NCBI RefSeq assembly: GCF_026914185.1
Contig: NC_070558.1
Location: 992,001 to 1,056,000 of the forward strand
Length of the DNA stretch: 64,000 nucleotides
DNA from: Puccinia triticina
Taxonomy: Eukaryota > Basidiomycota > Pucciniomycetes > Pucciniales > Pucciniaceae
Reading direction: 5' to 3'
Part shown: one piece after another, positions 22,410 to 34,301 of the stretch
Layout: the number at the start of each line of letters is the position of its first letter
Position numbering within the stretch: position 1 is the stretch's first letter
Translations under genes and position numbers: made by a program
Notes under the pieces: model-generated
The model's database searches: none
What the model was told of the DNA's origin: nothing
Seen by the model: only the letters and a program-made list of their open reading frames with translations

Positions 22410-22831
22410 GAGGCTGGTGTGGAAGGGGTAGGATGTTCGCTGGAAGTCAGGGTGGTTCTCGGCTGGTTCGGATAATTTTGTTGGCTCCTGGTCAGTCTAC
22501 CTTCCTCCGACTCAGCCCAGCCATCGTCATGTCACCGAGAGCCGGTGGGAGTGGGCCGGGGGCCGGGCAAGGCGGGCACAGTGCTGTGCTCGCAACCTCG
22601 ACAACGCGACGTCCTTTCCCAGGCTAGCAACACAATCCCCTCGCAATCAAAGTCACAAGTCCCTCTGGCAAAGCCTCTGGCAAGAGAAGGCCTGGGTCGA
22701 AGCAAGCTTAGGCTTGTAAAGTGGCAGTCCTGGGGTGAAAGATTTCAGATTTTCACTGTACTTTTGGCAACTGCCAATTTAACTGTGGATAGCACTTTTG
22801 TCTGATCTCACCCTTCACTAGAAAAACAAAA
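22410..22831. other. Upstream flank of the Ups/PRELI gene
   Basis: GC-richer DNA near the gene grades into repeat DNA. Short frames only, none recognisable. Confidence 0.4.
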
Positions 22832-23090
22832 AGAAACTGCTGCCAGTTGACATGCAGTTATGGTGTTCAAAGTTGGTTTGCATAATTTTATGCATGCATA
22901 AACCATAAAATCATAAAATCTTTTTTGCAGGGGATATGACTGTCTGATTATGTAATACAAAATTTCCTCACCAAAATATTTTTATGATTTTATGATTTAT
23001 GCATGCATAAAAATATTCAAACCAACTTTGAACACCATAAGTATTACAAAGGCACCTTTTTTATATTGCATGTCAAATGGCAGCAGTTTC
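22832..23090. mobile_element. Foldback MITE-like element
   Basis: The left arm from 22832 (GAAACTGCTGCCAGTTGACA, then ATGGTGTTCAAAGTTGG and TTATGCATGCATAA) is mirrored by the right arm that ends GGCAGCAGTTTC at 23090. The right arm has about 24 extra nt (GTATTACAAAGGCACC..). The ~60-bp inner arms can fold into one hairpin. No coding capacity. The outer boundaries are uncertain by a few bases. Confidence 0.75.
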
Positions 23091-24634
23091 TTGAGCTTTT
23101 TTCATAGTTTAGCTTGGATGTGACAAACATTTCCCAGCAGCCAGGTATCTTGCCTTCCTTCTTGTGTCATTTTCATTAAATATTGCTGAGAAAAACCTAC
23201 TTTCTTTGGACTTGAAAGCTGGAGCTCCCCTTGGATCTGCAACACTTCAAGAGCTATGCTTCACTGCAAAAAGCAGCACTTCTGCGCAACAAAGCAAAAA
23301 ATGTCTACTCTAGATCCTGAGTAGTGTTAGCACTAGCAAAATACCACTACTTGGAGTGGTAGCAAAGCACCAGCACTGCTACTGCAAATTCAACCTGTGT
23401 TTAGCAAAGAAATTTTCCTTTTTTGCTTTTTCTTCAGTTTAGCATAGCTGCAGAAGTTGCACCTTTGGCTCTATTAGTGCTCTGTAGCACCAAAAGCATA
23501 GGGAAGGGGCCTCTTTTGTACCAAAGTGTAGCAGGCAAGTCCGCCTTTCTGTGAATGATACCACACATGATAATTAATCATCAATCTTCCACTTTATGAT
23601 GTTGAGTACTGAGATTTGAATGACACTACATTGGTGCCAAAAAATTTCTTCCGCTACTATATCAAGAAGCGTAGTGGAATGCTGCTACTTGCTGCTTAAA
23701 ATAGCTTGATATTTTCACACATTATTTCACCTTGAAAAAGTAGCAAAAGGTGTAGCGCCCATTCTGCCTCTAAAACTGTACCAAAGTGGGGCAAAAATCA
23801 CCACACTTGCCACTAGATGTAACATAGCTGTTGCAGTGTGGGGAGCAGGAAGTACAGGGAATTAATCAAAAGCTGCACTTTGGGTGATACTCAACAGCCC
23901 GTTAAAACTTCATTCCATGCAGTAAAAATAAATACCATTGTATAAACATGTCATTCATTCTCATGCCATGTTTTATATTGGGCTTGATGCAGTTCAAGCC
24001 TTCAAAAGTTGATTGGGCAAACTTCTAATAAAGATAAATCTTCAAATGACACTAGCATTTGGCTGGTTTTCCTAGTGTTATTCATGCTTGGTGGGCATGC
24101 CAATTGGGCGGGTGTGAGACTTCCTTGCCCCCCCCCCGGGTTGTCCCCCAAGATTATTTGGTGGGTTGGGCCAGGTTGATGACTTAATGGTGACCTGCCC
24201 CAAAACCGTTTAACTTGCAGGCAGGTTGGGCTGGGTCAATTTCTGTAAACAATAATCCACACCCAAACCCATTTAGCTTGCAAGCAAGCTGCCTGCAGGG
24301 TCCCCACGGGACCCAGCTAAAGATTCAAATTGTGGATATCTTTATGTTTTATTGTTGCTGTTTAGCTTGCAAATCATTATTGGATTGAAGATAAGGTTTG
24401 AGAGGTGTGGCAAAATGGATTTAGGGGGATCTTATTCTTAATTTAATAAGACAAATTTTTACTAGATCTGGGAATTCAATATCTTCAATTTTGGATGTGA
24501 TGGATGGTGATGAATATTTGTGAATTGATACATTATTGCAGACATGGGAGAAAAGGAAAACAAGAAGGTGCAAGAGAGGCCTCATTTTACAGAAAAAATC
24601 ACTTCTGAGACTTGAGAGTGGTTTATGTAGTGTA
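23091..24634. other. CpG-poor repeat-derived stretch
   Basis: No gene. Fragments such as TAGCACCA and AGTAGCAAAG recur loosely. A CCCCCCCCCGGG tract lies at about 24129-24140. CG dinucleotides are scarce. Confidence 0.4.
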
Positions 24635-25109
24635 CAGTTGCGCGCGGCATTCTACTGTACAAGGTTTTGGGCTGGTCCCAAATGTTGGGGCCCAAAACCT
24701 GGAAAAAATACAGTTTTTTCACATATTTTTGGGCGGCTGGGACATGGTATGGTGTCCCAGCTTTGGTTTTAGACCCACCAGGCACTCCTGAAAGCACTGC
24801 ATGACAGTTTCTGCCTTCATTTGTGGGTTTAGTGCCCAACCAGGAGGCATAAGTATGGGTTTAGGACCCCATACATATGTACTTATGCCCGTATTTGGAG
24901 GTGGGTCCCAAAATATGGGCTGTGAACAAAAAAAAAAAAATGGCTGGACCAAATTGGTTGCCACTTTAGATTTGGAATCTACACACTCTGTAGACTCCAA
25001 AAATGTACTCTTTTAGAGTGCTGGACCCCCGACCCAGTCGGGGTTTTCCCCCGCGTAGCCCAACAAGTTTTGCGGGCAGCTCTGTACAGTAGAATGCCGC
25101 GCGCAACTG
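24635..25109. mobile_element. TA-flanked MITE with 26-bp TIRs
   Basis: Termini CAGTTGCGCGCGGCATTCTA.. and ..TAGAATGCCGCGCGCAACTG are perfect reverse complements. They continue with CTGTAC and are flanked by TA on both sides (24633-24634, 25110-25111). A TA duplication and CAGT-type ends fit a Tc1/mariner-type non-autonomous element. The interior carries no recognisable gene. Confidence 0.82.
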
Positions 25110-25111
25110 TA

Positions 25112-27034
25112 AAAAAAAGATCTTCTGTGGGAAAGATGTGCAAGGTGATGTGAAAGAAAGTACTAATCTATTTTGGGAATTTGTTCAATGTATGTGTGAA
25201 TTAATGTACTAATTTTGGTTATGATTCCTTGGCTTGAGGAAAATCACATCTACAATGAGATTATCTAACATGTGATGTGTAAATCTTTGTGGGGTATTTC
25301 CTGTGCTCACACAACAGGCCAGAATTGGATTTGTGTCAAATTGCCAAGTAATGAATGGGATTAAGGTTGGGCAGTTGTGTTACGGTAAATTAAAGAGGCC
25401 CTTTTGGATACTAATACTGTAGCTTTTTTTAGTCATCCAAATCATCCATTTGAGTAACACAGAATTTTGTTTTGATAATGTAATGTAATGTAATCTTTTT
25501 TATTTTTTATTTTTTGTGTTTTTGGATAACATACCTGCTGAGTTTTGCAACATATTTGCAAAACAAAATTGCTTTTGCATAATGAGTTTAGCTCACACAA
25601 CAGGCAAACAGGTGACACTCCCGCACACAACGTCACCTGCACAGTTACTGTGGTCGCCAAAATTAGGTGACACTGCTTGTGGGAGTGACAGCTGTCTGCC
25701 TATAGTGTCAAGCCTTGCCTCTTGTGCAGGTTGTGGGTTCAATCATCTGTGTAAACCTCCGTTGAACTGAAATTCTTGACTGTTTAGCATCAAATTGAGC
25801 CCAATATGTGCTCATATTGATTGAAACAGCCATCAATTGACACCTCTCTTGGAAATTTACAGCCAACTTACCTAAATTTGGCCAAAAATGTAATGTAGCC
25901 CAGTTTGTTTAAACTATCTGGATTCTGGGCAATATAAGAAGGAAAAAGGGCCCTTTTTTGCCGGTGGATATTGTAACTAAATTAGGTTTACATTTACATT
26001 ACAGTTACATTACCAATTACGGGTAACATAACAGCACACCCTTGATGGGATCTATGTGTAAATGTAATATATGTACTGGTTGAAAACACATATGTGTACA
26101 TGTGGATGTTGGCGGGATCAGCAGTTCTGAGCACTTTGGCATGAAGAGAAATCAAACACATATTTTTACAGAAGTATTTCAAGATTGTTTTGACAAATCA
26201 ATAGACAGGATCTTTATCAGTCTCTGTGTATTTTTGGTTATTATTTGAAGCTTCCTGGTATACTTGCAGAATCTGAGGTTGAATTGAATAACAACATGTT
26301 TTGAATCATGGTACCAACAAAAGATGACAATTATGATGTAAGCAGAATTTCACAAAAAATTAAAAGGGTGGTTCACAATTAAAAATTTGCAAAACTTTGG
26401 GACACATTTTAAGGTGTTTATGATTTTTTTTTTTAAAAATTGACAAGTTGCACTGATTGATCAGTATCACTTGTTGCCGTGCATTTGACCAAAATTTTAA
26501 AACTTTGTTCATAACTGCCTTAAATTTAGCTCCAAAGTTTAGTATAGTTCAATTGTGGTCCCCCCTACTAGATCAATTTTTTCAGGCTTGGAATGGTTTA
26601 GCTGTATGTCATGATTGCTGATGGCCACATCAAAGCCAATGTTAGTGGTGTTGGATTTGATGTGGCTGCACCTGACATCTCCAGAGGTCTGCAAATGCAG
26701 CAGATGCCACATACCAGAAGCTTTACATTGGAGGTAATCATGTTGCAGAATAGTCAAAATTCTATCAAAACATGACATGAAAAATATAAATTGACTCAAA
26801 GAGCGTTTGGAACAGCGCCTATGGGTACATAGCTAAAAATAATGAGCATATGAAGACTGCAAGAGATAATGACAATAAAATCCAACGAGTGATATTGATA
26901 GGATACATATTGAGACATGCCTCTGATTGATGATTAAGAGATTAAGGGCCAGAGAAACAAAATACGAGTGAAGGAAGAAAAAAATGAGTGTCGTGGTTTA
27001 AACACTTGATGATTCACGTGGAATTGACTCACTT
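25112..27034. other. Repeat-derived intergenic DNA
   Basis: No gene I can support. TAATGTAATGTAATG microsatellite-like runs lie near 25480 and ACATTTACATTACAGTTACA near 25990. At 25600-25690 several GGTGACACT/AGTGTCACC-like motifs suggest another decayed inverted-repeat element. Confidence 0.35.
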
Positions 27035-29346
27035 TCAAAAGGAGTATAAAAATAGAGCCACCGTTCCTGTGATTGCACTGATGTACAATAAGGATGAAAT
27101 CTCAACATGCGGGGAGTCCGACTTCGCGTTGGATTTGGTGGGAGAAGATGTCGCATTAGATGCAACTTCCTTCGTCAACAACTCGCTGGCATAGTCTTAC
27201 ACGATAGATTCCGATGGTGTTAGTTGGTTTGGAGATTGTCACTAGCGCGGTAGATAAAATGGCTCAACTGAAGTTGTATTCGCGAATGGCATTACTAATC
27301 GAACGTTTTCCACTTCCGCTGAGTAATGGCTTTCCTGAGCCATCTAACAGCTCCACCCGGACATCCCCACCGTTGCCGCTCCATGGTGCTGAAAATGTGG
27401 AAATCGACCCCGGTTTCATTTGATTAAACACTTGACTCGCGGTGCCAATGGTTATCTTGAGCTGCTGAGCAGGCGAGTCAGGGGTGAGGAACACAGCAGC
27501 ATGAACTGCATCCTTCGATACCGTTGCATTTGGAGGAGGTCCTAAGGGGTCGGTGTCTATAACCAATGCATATTTAACAATTTTTAGTTCGTGTTCTTTT
27601 GTCATGAGAAAAAATGCGAATCACCTGCAACGGCCGTGGCTGAGTGGGGCCTATAATTATAGTACACTTTATCTTGAGTGATCGTAGGGGGAGAGCCGGT
27701 CTTATACCATTTAATAAAATAATCTGTCATATCCAACCATGCCTGATGATCAAATCCCGAACTGCGAAAGGTACTGTGTTGGTGGAACTGCGCAAAGTTT
27801 TTTTATGTGACGCCCATTTACTCACATCCAGTTTGTGCCAGCAGGTGGACTTCCCGCTATAGGGCCAATGTAATGAGATTCGCCATAGTCATTCCAAGAC
27901 ACAATTTGAATGAAATCGGGCTGGGTAGGCATGGCAATGAGCTCTTTCCATCGGTTAACATAAAGGTTGTCGTCCTATCGCGCAAAAAGCGTTCTGCAAA
28001 TGAGTATCGTGCCACTCATGCATGGATGAACGATGTGCGGAAAAATCACAAACTGACTGATTTGAACATGAAGTTTTTGTCAGAATAATGCGTGTAGAAG
28101 CACGGGCTGACAGATGCCATGTACAGCTGGGCAAAAGGATGGATGCAGTCAGATTGGATTGATCAGTAATACTACGCCAGAGTAAGACGAACGAAGGAGT
28201 AGCTCACCTTGCCATTTTTCTTGGCATCAGCTTGAAATTGCAAGTCGACCGATGTGCTTATGGTGTCATTCCCCGTGGGCCTGCGGAATTAAGGTGAGCT
28301 GAGAGCCATATCACTTCTTCTGCTTGAGTATAGTAGAAGGTGCGCTTACCAGGCTTTCCAAGTCATTATGCCATCCACGACTGGGTTCGTGGACACAGCT
28401 GTGCTGGGGTTCAAGCTGCTCCAGACAGGTACGAAGGCAGCTTGCATAGGTGGGCTTAATGCAGCTAGGGGGGCCTTTAATGCAGCATTCCAGCCCATCG
28501 AGGTGTTGGTGGCTGAGTGGTTAGGAGCATTAGCTCCAGGTTCGTCATAATATTTCCATGGGAAGATGTTTAGACTCACCACCAAATGAATTGTTTTCGC
28601 CCGCGAATGTCGAGACAAAAGCTTTGCCTCCAATAACTGTCAAAATCATATCCGGTTGTTGGTCATTGGGTTCATGAGTGAGACTGCTTTCAACCAGTAA
28701 TATGATTCTTACGCAATTGTGACTTCATCGGAGCAAACTTCGTGACCCAGCTGGAGACTTGATTGGCAGTTTGGATAACAGACACTGTAAACAAAGCAAG
28801 AGTGCAGTTGAACATCCAATCACGCTCTACAAAGAAAATTCTACTTGAAAGCATAGCTTACTATCCAACGAAAGGAACAATTGAAATGGTTGGCCGTTGG
28901 TTCCAGTAACTTGTGTTGCCACATCATATGCCGTGGTGACCTGATACATATCGACGAGGTCAATTCACCACTTCGTGGAAAACATGATTACATTTGAGCA
29001 CTGCAAACCTGATCAACTTGCCAACTGTCTGGAGTTCCTACGTTGAGAGCGAAGGCATCTATTCCATGAGAGGCCGCCAGGGTAATTTGATTTTTCCAAT
29101 CATCCCGCGTGTAATTGATCGTCAATCCAGCACTGATAACAAAAATGGTCAATTCGCGCTACAAAGGAGCACTCCGCATTGTAAAGCAAATGGCACGAAC
29201 ATGAAGTGAGCGAACACGAGTTTAGGCGCGGTTGTCGGAGGAGCCCGAGTGCTAAGTTGAGAATGTGGCTCGCCTGCGCGAGATTGAAATACCGCGTTGA
29301 ACAAGAGTATGTGTAGAAAGGGGAGTGACCATTTGGCCACAAACAT
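27035..29346 (-). CDS. GH71 alpha-1,3-glucanase, predicted GPI-anchored (paralog 2)
   Basis: Same family as the gene at 9987-12242. Twelve exons give 512 residues: 29201-29346, 29009-29132, 28862-28940, 28713-28784, 28580-28636, 28350-28533, 28208-28280, 28058-28126, 27826-27974, 27625-27761, 27269-27556, 27035-27195. Signal peptide FLHILLFNAVFQSRAG. Family blocks: KLVFAHFI, INYTRDDWKNQ, SHGIDAFALNVG, FQLFLSLDM, AFVSTFAGE, WSSLNPSTA, VDGIMTWKAW, YMASVSPCFYTHY, IVSWNDYGESHYIGP. The C-terminal domain is followed by a Ser/Thr/Asn-rich stretch and a hydrophobic end (LLYISAITGTVALFLYSF), typical of a GPI signal. One extra intron (28534-28579) splits the exon that is single in paralog 1. The last intron acceptor (27196) was chosen because it yields NYASELLTKEV, which aligns with paralog 1. 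No lesion is seen. Confidence 0.92.
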
Positions 29347-30796
29347 CTTGAATTCGAGGACCTATAGGCTAAAGATCTTTGGCTAAAAACTGGTATAAGA
29401 AAGCCTGGTGTTGTGCGTTGAATTTCGGTTTCGTTTCGGAATGGTAGGACTAGGTTGAAAGATGCTGCAGCAGCTTCCGGGATATTCAAGAGGACAGTGA
29501 ATCCAACTGATTTAGTCGGAGTGAGGATGAGAGCTGATAACAGTCGTGAAAAGAATAATGTAGGCAGTGACAGGAGGGCTCCTACCGAATGGAGAACTTG
29601 TGTTACGAGGCGAATCGTTCATCGTACTGCTCGAAAAGCCCAGGCCGCATGTAACTTGGCCTCTCTCAAGCTAACATGGATCAATCGAAACAACGCGGGT
29701 GGAGAGCTATCTGGTCCATGTAGATATGCACGTCCTCTTGTTCTACTCCAGCTGCTTAAGCCTTAAGCGGGTAATCATGTGGCCTTGAACTGGTGCTTAT
29801 GCTTTTTTAAACCTGGAATCTCTACACTTGCCAAGATAAAGCGCGCCCAATCAATCGGCATTCACATGTCTCCGATACCACGCTGACCTACACCGCCAGG
29901 CCTGTTTGGCAAGTTGGGGACTGTTCTTCCATTGCCAATTGGTATGTTGGCTCATCCCATTACCAATGCACCCAGCAGCGAGCCAATAACGAGGGCCGGG
30001 GTTGGTGCATAGGGTTGTACCACTGCAGGCCCCAACATATCATCACTCGCGAGACACGGCCACTTGGCCATAAGAGACTCTCCCTGCGGTCGAGGGTTGG
30101 TGCTGTACTCCTCGATAATGTTCCCTTGCTCGCCACAAGCTGGAGACGAGGGACTTGAGAAAGCGTCGCCTGGCGCTCGGCGGCACCACTGGCCCCGCCG
30201 AATGTATCACATCATCCCCGGGGACGCCATCCAAAGCGGTCCGGGTTAACGGCTGGCTCAAAGGTTGCCCCTTTCTGTTGGACGGACGTCTTGGCTCTGA
30301 GGGGTAAACCATGACTGGAAAAAGTCGACTGAGCAAGTTTAGGCCGTACTTTCTACTTTCTTGCAGGAGCGAAGCGGCCTTGCGACTCCCAGCCGATCGC
30401 GTCCCCGGGATGTCGAAGTGAACCGTGTTTTATGAGGACTGAGGACATAACGAATATCAAAGCTGCCTCACGCTGCTTTTGGCTAGTATGCATGCATACG
30501 ATGAGAGAGATAAGAAAGAAAGAGGGAGAAAAGGCCGATGCCTTTCTCGGCGGCCGTCCTGATGGACAGGGAGAGCCTGAAGAGGTGGCGAAGCCGGCCG
30601 CCTCTGACTCTAGCGGGGTCAGATTCGACTATCCCCTCCAGGATGATTCCTTTCGCGGCTCCACTGAGCCGTCTTTGGTGTTCTGCCCCTCCAGGCTTCC
30701 GTTTTACTTGCTGTACGCGGCCCCGATGGGTCCGCTTTCTTCAATGTCTCTCCTCACCTACCTCACGCTTTTGTCATCCTCTTACTTTTAGCCAAA
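29347..30796. other. Intergenic region, no gene recognised
   Basis: Contains the upstream flank of GH71-2 and then GC-richer DNA (30000-30420) with several short overlapping frames. None has a recognisable domain or start context. Confidence 0.4.
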
Positions 30797-30828
30797 CCCG
30801 ATGGCCTCTATAAGTCGAGGCCATCGGG
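30797..30828 (+). promoter_or_regulatory. TATA box inside a perfect 12-bp inverted repeat
   Basis: CCCGATGGCCTC (30797-30808) and GAGGCCATCGGG (30817-30828) are exact reverse complements around TATAAGTC. The TATA lies about 225 bp upstream of the start codon of the next gene, a plausible core-promoter position with a long leader. Confidence 0.6.
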
Positions 30829-31035
30829 CACATCGCAACATAACCCACACCTTTGCTTCATTCCATCCTCCCGAAAGAAACTGCATCGATTATTTGCTTG
30901 CGTATCCAAACCGCTACCCAGACCCTCGCTCGGCGATATCAATCCAGCTTTACCTCTTTCAGATTTTCCAGCGTCTGTGATCATAGCTGGTCTTCGAGAA
31001 ACCAAAGGAATCCCCCGACTGGACCGCATCAAGCT

Positions 31036-32326
31036 ATGTTAGATCCCGAAGCTATCTCGGTAGAAACAACTGCTGGTACATAAATTAATTTCGTCCGGGT
31101 TTAACGACCTTTTTCAACCCTTGAGACTGACTCGATGCTGCTTAATTTCTCCCAATCCAGTTCAACTTGTTGAGGAGTTGCATAGACTGGCACAACTATG
31201 TCGAATGACCGATGCCAGGCCTTATCGAGAAACCGAGCCAGTTTACTCAATCGACGAGCTAAACGCTCGAGAAGCTCTCTTAATCCAGCTAGAAATGAGC
31301 CTTTTGCCTTCACTGCGACAGCAACTCCTCAATTTGCTAGGATCATTAGACCTTCGCGCCCTCCCAACAGCTCCAGAACCAAACTTCAAGGATGCCTTGG
31401 AGATCACATCGAACCTCCACCCCAGCATAATGCAAATCAAAAAAAATATTGAATCCCTCGCTCCATGGCGTTACTTGCTAGCCCCAGCCAGGAACGACTC
31501 TACTCACGGCCCTCTCAAGCAAGCTAGATGCGATTGTCTCATTGAGAATTTCCTTGAACTGGTGAACGTCAAAATACGTCACTTGATCCAAGCTTATCTC
31601 CATTTTGATAGCAGAGGAATGTTTTCAGCCGAGGACCGGGATCAAGTCATTGAGGCTACGGATTCATGCGTCCAGGCTGTCGATGCCATGATTAGATTTT
31701 CCAAAAAAAACGACCTTGATATCATCCAAGAGCATTGGCAAAAGTCACTGCAGTCACTCGACGAGCTTCTGACGGACGTGACCTTCCGAATCAATTTTTC
31801 GAATTCCTTGGGGCAAGGAAGATCCCAAATCGATCCAGCTGAATACACCCCTGCCCGACCTGGCTGGGTGCCTCGATCTCAATTGATACCCCTCAAGTTA
31901 GAGGTAGTCCATCTATTCGAGTTGGCTGTTCCGTTGATCAAGCTAGCCCGAATATTCTTTAGGAGAATAGTGATAACCCCAAGTGGCAAACCAATGTTCT
32001 CACTCGATCCTCGCATATGCTCTCTTGATATCCATAAATTAGATAGACGGGTATCCTCTTTCTACGAATCAATCGAGCATGTTATGGAGATTTTGTATGC
32101 TCTGAACGATGAAGATGACGAACATAATCGAAGGCAAACCCTTGGGAGCTGGTCCTGCATACCTGAAGACCGCTTGAATTCATGTCTAGTCTCATTAGCC
32201 ATGCACATCGTGCCTTTGCCCACTGGACATGATCACCATCCAACCGAAAACCTCTTCAAAACCCTGTTTTTCAGCCTGAAGTCCGAATTCGATGAGCTTT
32301 CTAACATTTTCCAAAATAACATATGA
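31036..32326 (+). CDS. Uncharacterised 401-residue protein, probably a rust-lineage family
   Basis: Two exons (31036-31075 and 31161-32326) give 401 residues. The first supplies MLDPEAISVETTA, and the second continues in frame with VQLVEELHRLAQLC. The protein is helical and acidic-to-neutral, with no signal peptide or membrane segment. Notable segments are LPSLRQQLLNLLGSLDL, SIMQIKKNIESLAPWRYLL, DCLIENFLELVNVKIRHLIQ, LKLEVVHLFELAVPLIKLAR and a closing PLPTGHDHHPTENLFKTLFF. This repeats a style I associate with large uncharacterised protein families in Puccinia-type fungi, which is recollection rather than proof. The function is unknown. The hairpin-flanked TATA at 30797-30828 is its likely promoter. 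The reading frame is intact over the whole length. Confidence 0.75.
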
Positions 32327-33598
32327 TTCCGGAGAGCTGACAGATACGAGGTGAGTTCCCTGATGTTCACGAAGGCACTTATTATGTCCCCTTCACCGTC
32401 ACTCACGGACGGCTTAGAGCTGCTCGAGCTCAAATCCCGGCTGCCCCTCGCTACTCAATCGTTGTATCCCCAAGTACTCCCTTCTCCATCGGACCTGGCA
32501 CTCATCTTCTGTACTATTTATTTATCTCATTTAATACTTACACACATACACTGCACAACTACAACCTCAGCTTGTCAATCAGTATAATCGATATAAACCC
32601 CTTTTTGCACTACAAGTGATGTAGAATCAGTATGAACTCTTGAGTTTTGACCCGGCTTGAAAATAAAATACAGACCAATGCAACCGGCAACCTGTAAATA
32701 TCCTGAACTTAACCAAGTCCCTCTCTTACCTGAGGCTTTGCCGGGGCTTCTGGTATTTGTTTGTTGGTAAGATGAGATTGATCCGGGATGGTTTGTTGGT
32801 AGATTGTTCTTCAGCTTCTGACTGGGCAAGGTTGACAAGATGCCTTCAAGGCTCATAACCTATGGGAGCGTGAGCGTGTATGTTGGTGTTGCTCCACGGT
32901 GTGGCCCGAGCTTAACTAAGCCTCTCGCTCGGAGGGTCGGGGGGGGGGGGGCCGACCCCGCGTCCCTAAAACCGAGGGGGGTAATGAGAAAGCTCCCAAG
33001 AAAAAGCCAAAGATCATCGATTTAGCCAGTTCTGGCGACGAAAGTAGTTAATCATATCATCTTCTCTGCATTCTTATTTGTTGGCCTCTTCTCTCTGCTT
33101 CCTTCAATTCCTTCTAAGTAATTTATCCAGTCCGCCACATACATAATAGTGAGCTTGTCGATTGGGTCAGAAGAAATGAGACGTGTGTAAATGTGTAATG
33201 TTTTTTTTGGATCCATTCTCTCTAGTTGACAGCGTGAATAACTGCTTTTCTGGTCAATACACTTCCATGAACGCGATCCAGAAGAGATAAGAGTACCGCG
33301 CCACCCACCCACCGCACATGTGTGAATTAAAGACTCCCTAATTCTCGAAGAGCCTTCGGGAAGCAGCATGCATGATTGGGTAATGCTCTGGTGTTGATGT
33401 GATTTTGCAGGGCCTGGGAATTAAATCCCCTTGTAGCTGTGCCGTGAATGATCATTTGGGGAGAAAATTCAACTCAGAGCAAAGCGATGTAAATACCTTT
33501 TCCTCTCTGATTACCTGATCATGAGACGGTAACCGAGTTTGATGTGAGGCCTGGTATGTTCTGCCACCAATGACTCCATTCAAGTTTCCACTCTCCAT
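32327..33598. other. Intergenic region with a shared G-tract repeat
   Basis: No gene. A fragment at 32908-32967 is shared with 41888-41943 (see that repeat). Short frames elsewhere look random. Confidence 0.4.
32908..32967. repeat. G-tract repeat fragment, copy 1
   Basis: AACTAAGCCTCTCGCTCGGA is followed by GGGTCGG, a run of about 14 G, and CCGACCCCGCGTCCC. The same sequence occurs at 41888-41943 with a shorter G run. GGTCGG and CCGACC around the tract form an inverted repeat. Likely the end of a repeat family. Confidence 0.7.
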
Positions 33599-33843
33599 CA
33601 CTGTAAAAAAAACTGCGTCAACTGTGAGCAGTTGACATGTGGTAACTCTGAGGAAGCGTGTGGTGTTACACCAGCCTTACTCAAGGTTTGACTCAACCCA
33701 AGCTTCAAAGCACAGTCACTGGGCACCTTGCACAGTGACTGCCAACAAAGGCACTTGTGCATCCAGGTGGAGTTACAATGGCAGCTTGACTCAAGTATCC
33801 TGCGTGTCAACTGCAAGCAGTTGACCAAGTTTTTTTTGCAGTG
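33599..33843. mobile_element. MITE-like element with ~40-bp inverted ends
   Basis: The left end CACTGTAAAAAAAACTGCGT continues with CAACTGTGAGCAGTTGACATG. The right end GTCAACTGCAAGCAGTTGAC continues with CAAGTTTTTTTTGCAGTG, the reverse complement with few mismatches. A similar end, CACTGCAAGAAAAAATCTAG plus AAACTGCTTGCAGTTGA, lies at about 36599-36637. No target duplication is certain. Confidence 0.7.
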
Positions 33844-34301
33844 CATGTCTTTCTGGGCCCATGTACGTCACATGCCCACTGTGCAGCTTGTCTATGGATG
33901 AAGCCATCACACCCAAGATCATGCGTCCTTACAACAGGGTTTAAGCCGATGAAGCTGAAGAAACAACAACGTAGAGCAACAATGTGTCCATATTTCTACT
34001 CAGCTTAAGAGCTCACAAAAAGAGAAAAGCTGATCAATGGGCTAGATTGAACCAACTTGCAAGTTGGTGACCGGAAGAAAATAATCAAAAAAGAAGACAC
34101 AGGCACAGACACAGTAGGCCAAGGGAAATAGCCATGATGTAAGACCATCTTTCAATCACTCTCAACTTTGCTCTTCAACGAACGACCAGCTACTGTCAAT
34201 CGTTCCGGGAGAAAACGCAAAGCCCGATGGGTTTGCATGGACGGCAAGCAACGCCTCACGAGTATCAAACTGTGAGAGCTATATTTATTCCTGTGGTTTC
34301 T

